28,009 nt of DNA from positions 1 to 28,009 of the forward strand of contig RPFO01000048.1 in the NCBI GenBank assembly GCA_009746045.1, in the 5' to 3' direction. Positions 12,601 through 24,608 of the stretch are shown here, one piece after another. The stretch's first letter is position 1. Every line of letters begins with the position of its first letter. The notes under the pieces were generated by a model. That model saw nothing but the letters and a program-made list of their open reading frames with translations. It made no database searches and was not told where the DNA came from. The stretch is from Mesostigma viride (Eukaryota; Streptophyta; Mesostigmatophyceae; Mesostigmatales; Mesostigmataceae). The position numbers and the translations under genes are program-made.

Positions 12601-15282
12601 CCAGAAGCTGATCACGCGCGCCCCCATGACAGGACAACGTGCTCAACCAGAAGCTGATCACGCGCCCCCATGACAGGACAACGTGCTCAACCAGAAGGTG
12701 ATCACGCGCGCCCCCATGACAGGACAACGTGCTCAACCAGAAGTGATCACGCGCGCCCCCCATGACAGGACAACGTGCTCAACCAGAAGCTGATCACGCG
12801 CGCCCCCATGACAGGACAACGTGCTCAACCAGAAGGTGATCACGCGCCCCCCATGACAGGACAACGTGCTCAACCAGAAGGTGATCACGCGCCCCCCATG
12901 ACAGGACAACGTGCTCAACCAGAAGGTGATCACGCGCCCCCCATGACAGGACAACGTGCTCAACCAGAAGTGATCACGCGCCCCCCATGACAGGACAACG
13001 TGCTCAACCAGAAGTGATCACGCGCCCCCCATGACAGGACAACGTGCTCAACCAGAAGTGATCACGCGCCCCCCATGACAGGACAACGTGCTCAACCAGA
13101 AGGTGATCACGCGCCCCCCATGACAGGACAACGTGCTCAACCAGAAGTGATCACGCGCCCCCCATGACAGGACAACGTGCTCAACCAGAAGGTGATCACG
13201 CGCCCCCCATGACAGGACAACGTGCTCAACCAGAAGGTGATCACGCGCCCCCCATGACAGGACAACGTGCTCAACCAGAAGGTGATCACGCGCCCCCCAT
13301 GACAGGACAACGTGCTCAACCAGAAGGTGATCACGCGCCCCCCATGACAGGACAACGTGCTCAACCAGAAGGTGATCACGCGCCCCCCATGACAGGACAA
13401 CGTGCTCAACCAGAAGGTGATCACGCGCCCCCCATGACAGGACAACGTGCTCAACCAGAAGGTGATCACGCGCCCCCCATGACAGGACAACGTGCTCAAC
13501 CAGAAGGTGATCACGCGCCCCCCATGACAGGACAACGTGCTCAACCAGAAGGTGATCACGCGCCCCCCATGACAGGACAACGTGCTCAACCAGAAGGTGA
13601 TCACGCGCCCCCCATGACAGGACAACGTGCTCAACCAGAAGGTGATCACGCGTGCCCCCCATGACAGGACAACGTGCTCAACCAGAAGGTGATCACGCGC
13701 CCCCCATGACAGGACAACGTGCTCAACCAGAAGGTGATCACGCGCCCCCCATGACAGGACAACGTGCTCAACCAGAAGGTGATCACGCGCCCCCCATGAC
13801 AGGACAACGTGCTCAACCAGAAGGTGATCACGCGCCCCCCATGACAGGACAACGTGCTCAACCAGAAGGTGATCACGCGCCCCCCATGACAGGACAACGT
13901 GCTCAACCAGAAGGTGATCACGCGCCCCCCATGACAGGACAACGTGCTCAACCAGAAGGTGATCACGCGCCCCCCATGACAGGACAACGTGCTCAACCAG
14001 AAGGTGATCACGCGCCCCCCATGACAGGACAACGTGCTCAACCAGAAGGTGATCACGCGCCCCCCATGACAGGACAACGTGCTCAACCAGAAGGTGATCA
14101 CGCGCCCCCCATGACAGGACAACGTGCTCAACCAGAAGGTGATCACGCGCCCCCATGACAGGACAACGTGCTCAACCAGAAGGTGATCACGCGCCCCCCA
14201 TGACAGGACAACGTGCTCAACCAGAAGGTGATCACGCGCCCCCCATGACAGGACAACGTGCTCAACCAGAAGTGATCACGCGCCCCCCATGACAGGACAA
14301 CGTGCTCAACCAGAAGGTGATCACGCGCCCCCCATGACAGGACAACGTGCTCAACCAGAAGGTGATCACGCGCCCCCCATGACAGGACAACGTGCTCAAC
14401 CAGAAGGTGATCACGCGCCCCCCATGACAGGACAACGTGCTCAACCAGAAGGTGATCACGCGCCCCCCATGACAGGACAACGTGCTCAACCAGAAGGTGA
14501 TCACGCGCCCCCCATGACAGGACAACGTGCTCAACCAGAAGGTGATCACGCGTGCCCCCCATGACAGGACAACGTGCTCAACCAGAAGGTGATCACGCGC
14601 CCCCCATGACAGGACAACGTGCTCAACCAGAAGGTGATCACGCGCCCCCCATGACAGGACAACGTGCTCAACCAGAAGGTGATCACGCGCCCCCCATGAC
14701 AGGACAACGTGCTCAACCAGAAGTGATCACGCGCCCCCCATGACAGGACAACGTGCTCAACCAGAAGTGATCACGCGCCCCCCATGACAGGACAACGTGC
14801 TCAACCAGAAGGTGATCACGCGCCCCCCATGACAGGACAACGTGCTCAACCAGAAGGTGATCACGCGCCCCCATGACAGGACAACGTGCTCAACCAGAAG
14901 GTGATCACGCGCCCCCCATGACAGGACAACGTGCTCAACCAGAAGGTGATCACGCGCCCCCCATGACAGGACAACGTGCTCAACCAGAAGGTGATCACGC
15001 GCCCCCCATGACAGGACAACGTGCTCAACCAGAAGGTGATCACGCGCCCCCCATGACAGGACAACGTGCTCAACCAGAAGGTGATCACGCGCCCCCCATG
15101 ACAGGACAACGTGCTCAACCAGAAGGTGATCACGCGCCCCCCATGACAGGACAACGTGCTCAACCAGAAGGTGATCACGCGCCCCCCATGACAGGACAAC
15201 GTGCTCAACCAGAAGGTGATCACGCGCCCCCATGACAGGACAACGTGCTCAACCAGAAGTGATCACGCGCCCCCCATGACAG
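9641..15282 (+). repeat. Inner array: 45-bp AAGGTGATC units with sparse variants
   Basis: The 45-bp unit with AAGGTGATC and six C dominates. Variants are few and traceable: units with five C, units with AAGTGATC or AAGCTGATC (10766 and a cluster at 11900-12800), two CACGTG units at about 11046 and 11316 (270 bp, six units apart), and two CGCGTG units at about 13651 and 14551 (900 bp, 20 units apart). About 125 units by estimate. Confidence 0.88.
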
Positions 15283-18200
15283 GACAACGTGCTCAACCAG
15301 AAGGTGATCACGCGCCCCCCATGACAGGACAACGTGCTCAACCAGAAGGTGATCACGCGCCCCCCATGACAGGACAACGTGCTCAACCAGAAGGTGATCA
15401 CGCGCCCCCCATGACAGGACAACGTGCTCAACCAGAAGGTGATCACGCGCCCCCCATGACAGGACAACGTGCTCAACCAGAAGGTGATCACGCGCCCCCC
15501 ATGACAGGACAACGTGCTCAACCAGAAGGTGATCACGCGCCCCCCATGACAGGACAACGTGCTCAACCAGAAGGTGATCACGCGCCCCCCATGACAGGAC
15601 AACGTGCTCAACCAGAAGGTGATCACGCGCCCCCCATGACAGGACAACGTGCTCAACCAGAAGGTGATCACGCGCCCCCCATGACAGGACAACGTGCTCA
15701 ACCAGAAGGTGATCACGCGCCCCCCATGACAGGACAACGTGCTCAACCAGAAGGTGATCACGCGCCCCCCATGACAGGACAACGTGCTCAACCAGAAGGT
15801 GATCACGCGCCCCCCATGACAGGACAACGTGCTCAACCAGAAGGTGATCACGCGCCCCCCATGACAGGACAACGTGCTCAACCAGAAGGTGATCACGCGC
15901 CCCCCATGACAGGACAACGTGCTCAACCAGAAGGTGATCACGCGCCCCCCATGACAGGACAACGTGCTCAACCAGAAGGTGATCACGCGCCCCCCATGAC
16001 AGGACAACGTGCTCAACCAGAAGGTGATCACGCGCCCCCCATGACAGGACAACGTGCTCAACCAGAAGGTGATCACGCGCCCCCCATGACAGGACAACGT
16101 GCTCAACCAGAAGGTGATCACGCGCCCCCCATGACAGGACAACGTGCTCAACCAGAAGGTGATCACGCGCCCCCCATGACAGGACAACGTGCTCAACCAG
16201 AAGGTGATCACGCGCCCCCCATGACAGGACAACGTGCTCAACCAGAAGGTGATCACGCGCCCCCCATGACAGGACAACGTGCTCAACCAGAAGGTGATCA
16301 CGCGCCCCCCATGACAGGACAACGTGCTCAACCAGAAGGTGATCACGCGCCCCCCATGACAGGACAACGTGCTCAACCAGAAGGTGATCACGCGCCCCCC
16401 ATGACAGGACAACGTGCTCAACCAGAAGGTGATCACGCGCCCCCCATGACAGGACAACGTGCTCAACCAGAAGGTGATCACGCGCCCCCCATGACAGGAC
16501 AACGTGCTCAACCAGAAGGTGATCACGCGCCCCCCATGACAGGACAACGTGCTCAACCAGAAGGTGATCACGCGCCCCCCATGACAGGACAACGTGCTCA
16601 ACCAGAAGGTGATCACGCGCCCCCCATGACAGGACAACGTGCTCAACCAGAAGGTGATCACGCGCCCCCCATGACAGGACAACGTGCTCAACCAGAAGGT
16701 GATCACGCGCCCCCCATGACAGGACAACGTGCTCAACCAGAAGGTGATCACGCGCCCCCCATGACAGGACAACGTGCTCAACCAGAAGGTGATCACGCGC
16801 CCCCCATGACAGGACAACGTGCTCAACCAGAAGGTGATCACGCGCCCCCCATGACAGGACAACGTGCTCAACCAGAAGGTGATCACGCGCCCCCCATGAC
16901 AGGACAACGTGCTCAACCAGAAGGTGATCACGCGCCCCCCATGACAGGACAACGTGCTCAACCAGAAGGTGATCACGCGCCCCCCATGACAGGACAACGT
17001 GCTCAACCAGAAGGTGATCACGCGCCCCCCATGACAGGACAACGTGCTCAACCAGAAGGTGATCACGCGCCCCCCATGACAGGACAACGTGCTCAACCAG
17101 AAGGTGATCACGCGCCCCCCATGACAGGACAACGTGCTCAACCAGAAGGTGATCACGCGCCCCCCATGACAGGACAACGTGCTCAACCAGAAGGTGATCA
17201 CGCGCCCCCCATGACAGGACAACGTGCTCAACCAGAAGGTGATCACGCGCCCCCCATGACAGGACAACGTGCTCAACCAGAAGGTGATCACGCGCCCCCC
17301 ATGACAGGACAACGTGCTCAACCAGAAGGTGATCACGCGCCCCCCATGACAGGACAACGTGCTCAACCAGAAGGTGATCACGCGCCCCCCATGACAGGAC
17401 AACGTGCTCAACCAGAAGGTGATCACGCGCCCCCCATGACAGGACAACGTGCTCAACCAGAAGGTGATCACGCGCCCCCCATGACAGGACAACGTGCTCA
17501 ACCAGAAGGTGATCACGCGCCCCCCATGACAGGACAACGTGCTCAACCAGAAGGTGATCACGCGCCCCCCATGACAGGACAACGTGCTCAACCAGAAGGT
17601 GATCACGCGCCCCCCATGACAGGACAACGTGCTCAACCAGAAGGTGATCACGCGCCCCCCATGACAGGACAACGTGCTCAACCAGAAGGTGATCACGCGC
17701 CCCCCATGACAGGACAACGTGCTCAACCAGAAGGTGATCACGCGCCCCCCATGACAGGACAACGTGCTCAACCAGAAGGTGATCACGCGCCCCCCATGAC
17801 AGGACAACGTGCTCAACCAGAAGGTGATCACGCGCCCCCCATGACAGGACAACGTGCTCAACCAGAAGGTGATCACGCGCCCCCCATGACAGGACAACGT
17901 GCTCAACCAGAAGGTGATCACGCGCCCCCCATGACAGGACAACGTGCTCAACCAGAAGGTGATCACGCGCCCCCCATGACAGGACAACGTGCTCAACCAG
18001 AAGGTGATCACGCGCCCCCCATGACAGGACAACGTGCTCAACCAGAAGGTGATCACGCGCCCCCCATGACAGGACAACGTGCTCAACCAGAAGGTGATCA
18101 CGCGCCCCCCATGACAGGACAACGTGCTCAACCAGAAGGTGATCACGCGCCCCCCATGACAGGACAACGTGCTCAACCAGAAGGTGATCACGCGCCCCCC

Positions 18201-21200
18201 ATGACAGGACAACGTGCTCAACCAGAAGGTGATCACGCGCCCCCCATGACAGGACAACGTGCTCAACCAGAAGGTGATCACGCGCCCCCCATGACAGGAC
18301 AACGTGCTCAACCAGAAGGTGATCACGCGCCCCCCATGACAGGACAACGTGCTCAACCAGAAGGTGATCACGCGCCCCCCATGACAGGACAACGTGCTCA
18401 ACCAGAAGGTGATCACGCGCCCCCCATGACAGGACAACGTGCTCAACCAGAAGGTGATCACGCGCCCCCCATGACAGGACAACGTGCTCAACCAGAAGGT
18501 GATCACGCGCCCCCCATGACAGGACAACGTGCTCAACCAGAAGGTGATCACGCGCCCCCCATGACAGGACAACGTGCTCAACCAGAAGGTGATCACGCGC
18601 CCCCCATGACAGGACAACGTGCTCAACCAGAAGGTGATCACGCGCCCCCCATGACAGGACAACGTGCTCAACCAGAAGGTGATCACGCGCCCCCCATGAC
18701 AGGACAACGTGCTCAACCAGAAGGTGATCACGCGCCCCCCATGACAGGACAACGTGCTCAACCAGAAGGTGATCACGCGCCCCCCATGACAGGACAACGT
18801 GCTCAACCAGAAGGTGATCACGCGCCCCCCATGACAGGACAACGTGCTCAACCAGAAGGTGATCACGCGCCCCCCATGACAGGACAACGTGCTCAACCAG
18901 AAGGTGATCACGCGCCCCCCATGACAGGACAACGTGCTCAACCAGAAGGTGATCACGCGCCCCCCATGACAGGACAACGTGCTCAACCAGAAGGTGATCA
19001 CGCGCCCCCCATGACAGGACAACGTGCTCAACCAGAAGGTGATCACGCGCCCCCCATGACAGGACAACGTGCTCAACCAGAAGGTGATCACGCGCCCCCC
19101 ATGACAGGACAACGTGCTCAACCAGAAGGTGATCACGCGCCCCCCATGACAGGACAACGTGCTCAACCAGAAGGTGATCACGCGCCCCCCATGACAGGAC
19201 AACGTGCTCAACCAGAAGGTGATCACGCGCCCCCCATGACAGGACAACGTGCTCAACCAGAAGGTGATCACGCGCCCCCCATGACAGGACAACGTGCTCA
19301 ACCAGAAGGTGATCACGCGCCCCCCATGACAGGACAACGTGCTCAACCAGAAGGTGATCACGCGCCCCCCATGACAGGACAACGTGCTCAACCAGAAGGT
19401 GATCACGCGCCCCCCATGACAGGACAACGTGCTCAACCAGAAGGTGATCACGCGCCCCCCATGACAGGACAACGTGCTCAACCAGAAGGTGATCACGCGC
19501 CCCCCATGACAGGACAACGTGCTCAACCAGAAGGTGATCACGCGCCCCCCATGACAGGACAACGTGCTCAACCAGAAGGTGATCACGCGCCCCCCATGAC
19601 AGGACAACGTGCTCAACCAGAAGGTGATCACGCGCCCCCCATGACAGGACAACGTGCTCAACCAGAAGGTGATCACGCGCCCCCCATGACAGGACAACGT
19701 GCTCAACCAGAAGGTGATCACGCGCCCCCCATGACAGGACAACGTGCTCAACCAGAAGGTGATCACGCGCCCCCCATGACAGGACAACGTGCTCAACCAG
19801 AAGGTGATCACGCGCCCCCCATGACAGGACAACGTGCTCAACCAGAAGGTGATCACGCGCCCCCCATGACAGGACAACGTGCTCAACCAGAAGGTGATCA
19901 CGCGCCCCCCATGACAGGACAACGTGCTCAACCAGAAGGTGATCACGCGCCCCCCATGACAGGACAACGTGCTCAACCAGAAGGTGATCACGCGCCCCCC
20001 ATGACAGGACAACGTGCTCAACCAGAAGGTGATCACGCGCCCCCCATGACAGGACAACGTGCTCAACCAGAAGGTGATCACGCGCCCCCCATGACAGGAC
20101 AACGTGCTCAACCAGAAGGTGATCACGCGCCCCCCATGACAGGACAACGTGCTCAACCAGAAGGTGATCACGCGCCCCCCATGACAGGACAACGTGCTCA
20201 ACCAGAAGGTGATCACGCGCCCCCCATGACAGGACAACGTGCTCAACCAGAAGGTGATCACGCGCCCCCCATGACAGGACAACGTGCTCAACCAGAAGGT
20301 GATCACGCGCCCCCCATGACAGGACAACGTGCTCAACCAGAAGGTGATCACGCGCCCCCCATGACAGGACAACGTGCTCAACCAGAAGGTGATCACGCGC
20401 CCCCCATGACAGGACAACGTGCTCAACCAGAAGGTGATCACGCGCCCCCCATGACAGGACAACGTGCTCAACCAGAAGGTGATCACGCGCCCCCCATGAC
20501 AGGACAACGTGCTCAACCAGAAGGTGATCACGCGCCCCCCATGACAGGACAACGTGCTCAACCAGAAGGTGATCACGCGCCCCCCATGACAGGACAACGT
20601 GCTCAACCAGAAGGTGATCACGCGCCCCCCATGACAGGACAACGTGCTCAACCAGAAGGTGATCACGCGCCCCCCATGACAGGACAACGTGCTCAACCAG
20701 AAGGTGATCACGCGCCCCCCATGACAGGACAACGTGCTCAACCAGAAGGTGATCACGCGCCCCCCATGACAGGACAACGTGCTCAACCAGAAGGTGATCA
20801 CGCGCCCCCCATGACAGGACAACGTGCTCAACCAGAAGGTGATCACGCGCCCCCCATGACAGGACAACGTGCTCAACCAGAAGGTGATCACGCGCCCCCC
20901 ATGACAGGACAACGTGCTCAACCAGAAGGTGATCACGCGCCCCCCATGACAGGACAACGTGCTCAACCAGAAGGTGATCACGCGCCCCCCATGACAGGAC
21001 AACGTGCTCAACCAGAAGGTGATCACGCGCCCCCCATGACAGGACAACGTGCTCAACCAGAAGGTGATCACGCGCCCCCCATGACAGGACAACGTGCTCA
21101 ACCAGAAGGTGATCACGCGCCCCCCATGACAGGACAACGTGCTCAACCAGAAGGTGATCACGCGCCCCCCATGACAGGACAACGTGCTCAACCAGAAGGT

Positions 21201-23922
21201 GATCACGCGCCCCCCATGACAGGACAACGTGCTCAACCAGAAGGTGATCACGCGCCCCCCATGACAGGACAACGTGCTCAACCAGAAGGTGATCACGCGC
21301 CCCCCATGACAGGACAACGTGCTCAACCAGAAGGTGATCACGCGCCCCCCATGACAGGACAACGTGCTCAACCAGAAGGTGATCACGCGCCCCCCATGAC
21401 AGGACAACGTGCTCAACCAGAAGGTGATCACGCGCCCCCCATGACAGGACAACGTGCTCAACCAGAAGGTGATCACGCGCCCCCCATGACAGGACAACGT
21501 GCTCAACCAGAAGGTGATCACGCGCCCCCCATGACAGGACAACGTGCTCAACCAGAAGGTGATCACGCGCCCCCCATGACAGGACAACGTGCTCAACCAG
21601 AAGGTGATCACGCGCCCCCCATGACAGGACAACGTGCTCAACCAGAAGGTGATCACGCGCCCCCCATGACAGGACAACGTGCTCAACCAGAAGGTGATCA
21701 CGCGCCCCCCATGACAGGACAACGTGCTCAACCAGAAGGTGATCACGCGCCCCCCATGACAGGACAACGTGCTCAACCAGAAGGTGATCACGCGCCCCCC
21801 ATGACAGGACAACGTGCTCAACCAGAAGGTGATCACGCGCCCCCCATGACAGGACAACGTGCTCAACCAGAAGGTGATCACGCGCCCCCCATGACAGGAC
21901 AACGTGCTCAACCAGAAGGTGATCACGCGCCCCCCATGACAGGACAACGTGCTCAACCAGAAGGTGATCACGCGCCCCCCATGACAGGACAACGTGCTCA
22001 ACCAGAAGGTGATCACGCGCCCCCCATGACAGGACAACGTGCTCAACCAGAAGGTGATCACGCGCCCCCCATGACAGGACAACGTGCTCAACCAGAAGGT
22101 GATCACGCGCCCCCCATGACAGGACAACGTGCTCAACCAGAAGGTGATCACGCGCCCCCCATGACAGGACAACGTGCTCAACCAGAAGGTGATCACGCGC
22201 CCCCCATGACAGGACAACGTGCTCAACCAGAAGGTGATCACGCGCCCCCCATGACAGGACAACGTGCTCAACCAGAAGGTGATCACGCGCCCCCCATGAC
22301 AGGACAACGTGCTCAACCAGAAGGTGATCACGCGCCCCCCATGACAGGACAACGTGCTCAACCAGAAGGTGATCACGCGCCCCCCATGACAGGACAACGT
22401 GCTCAACCAGAAGGTGATCACGCGCCCCCCATGACAGGACAACGTGCTCAACCAGAAGGTGATCACGCGCCCCCCATGACAGGACAACGTGCTCAACCAG
22501 AAGGTGATCACGCGCCCCCCATGACAGGACAACGTGCTCAACCAGAAGGTGATCACGCGCCCCCCATGACAGGACAACGTGCTCAACCAGAAGGTGATCA
22601 CGCGCCCCCCATGACAGGACAACGTGCTCAACCAGAAGGTGATCACGCGCCCCCCATGACAGGACAACGTGCTCAACCAGAAGGTGATCACGCGCCCCCC
22701 ATGACAGGACAACGTGCTCAACCAGAAGGTGATCACGCGCCCCCCATGACAGGACAACGTGCTCAACCAGAAGGTGATCACGCGCCCCCCATGACAGGAC
22801 AACGTGCTCAACCAGAAGGTGATCACGCGCCCCCCATGACAGGACAACGTGCTCAACCAGAAGGTGATCACGCGCCCCCCATGACAGGACAACGTGCTCA
22901 ACCAGAAGGTGATCACGCGCCCCCCATGACAGGACAACGTGCTCAACCAGAAGGTGATCACGCGCCCCCCATGACAGGACAACGTGCTCAACCAGAAGGT
23001 GATCACGCGCCCCCCATGACAGGACAACGTGCTCAACCAGAAGGTGATCACGCGCCCCCCATGACAGGACAACGTGCTCAACCAGAAGGTGATCACGCGC
23101 CCCCCATGACAGGACAACGTGCTCAACCAGAAGGTGATCACGCGCCCCCCATGACAGGACAACGTGCTCAACCAGAAGGTGATCACGCGCCCCCCATGAC
23201 AGGACAACGTGCTCAACCAGAAGGTGATCACGCGCCCCCCATGACAGGACAACGTGCTCAACCAGAAGGTGATCACGCGCCCCCCATGACAGGACAACGT
23301 GCTCAACCAGAAGGTGATCACGCGCCCCCCATGACAGGACAACGTGCTCAACCAGAAGGTGATCACGCGCCCCCCATGACAGGACAACGTGCTCAACCAG
23401 AAGGTGATCACGCGCCCCCCATGACAGGACAACGTGCTCAACCAGAAGGTGATCACGCGCCCCCCATGACAGGACAACGTGCTCAACCAGAAGGTGATCA
23501 CGCGCCCCCCATGACAGGACAACGTGCTCAACCAGAAGGTGATCACGCGCCCCCCATGACAGGACAACGTGCTCAACCAGAAGGTGATCACGCGCCCCCC
23601 ATGACAGGACAACGTGCTCAACCAGAAGGTGATCACGCGCCCCCCATGACAGGACAACGTGCTCAACCAGAAGGTGATCACGCGCCCCCCATGACAGGAC
23701 AACGTGCTCAACCAGAAGGTGATCACGCGCCCCCCATGACAGGACAACGTGCTCAACCAGAAGGTGATCACGCGCCCCCCATGACAGGACAACGTGCTCA
23801 ACCAGAAGGTGATCACGCGCCCCCCATGACAGGACAACGTGCTCAACCAGAAGGTGATCACGCGCCCCCCATGACAGGACAACGTGCTCAACCAGAAGGT
23901 GATCACGCGCCCCCCATGACAG
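15283..23922 (+). repeat. Homogeneous core: 192 consecutive 45-bp units with no visible difference
   Basis: From the GAC at 15283 to the GAC at 23923 the distance is 8,640 bp, exactly 192 x 45. The sequence repeats identically every 180 bases. The translations in three open frames across this interval (one plus, two minus) show no changed residue, so essentially any substitution or indel would be visible. The unit has 27 G+C of 45 and three CpG. A block this uniform beside diverged flanks suggests very recent amplification or gene conversion. A repeat-copied assembly is the alternative. Confidence 0.92.
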
Positions 23923-24608
23923 GACAACGTGCTCAACCAGAAGGTGATCACGCCCCCCATGACAGGACAACGTGCTCAACCAGAAGGTGATCACGCGCCC
24001 CCCATGACAGGACAACGTGCTCAACCAGAAGGTGATCACGCGCCCCCCATGACAGGACAACGTGCTCAACCAGAAGGTGATCACGCGCCCCCCATGACAG
24101 GACAACGTGCTCAACCAGAAGGTGATCACGCGCCCCCCATGACAGGACAACGTGCTCAACCAGAAGGTGATCACGCGCCCCCCATGACAGGACAACGTGC
24201 TCAACCAGAAGGTGATCACGCGCCCCCCATGACAGGACAACGTGCTCAACCAGAAGGTGATCACGCGCCCCCCATGACAGGACAACGTGCTCAACCAGAA
24301 GGTGATCACGCGCCCCCCATGACAGGACAACGTGCTCAACCAGAAGGTGATCACGCGCCCCCCATGACAGGACAACGTGCTCAACCAGAAGGTGATCACG
24401 CGCCCCCCATGACAGGACAACGTGCTCAACCAGAAGGTGATCACGCGCCCCCCATGACAGGACAACGTGCTCAACCAGAAGGTGATCACGCGCCCCCCAT
24501 GACAGGACAACGTGCTCAACCAGAAGGTGATCACGTGCCCCCCATGACAGGACAACGTGCTCAACCAGAAGGTGATCACGCGCCCCCCATGACAGGACAA
24601 CGTGCTCA
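23923..24608 (+). repeat. Right shoulder of the core, 45-bp units with a few variants
   Basis: The uniform run breaks at a unit lacking two bases (CACGCCCCCC at about 23948). It then resumes as AAGGTGATC 45-bp units, with one CACGTG unit at about 24531 and the first return of AAGCTGATC at about 24615. About 15 units. Confidence 0.88.
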
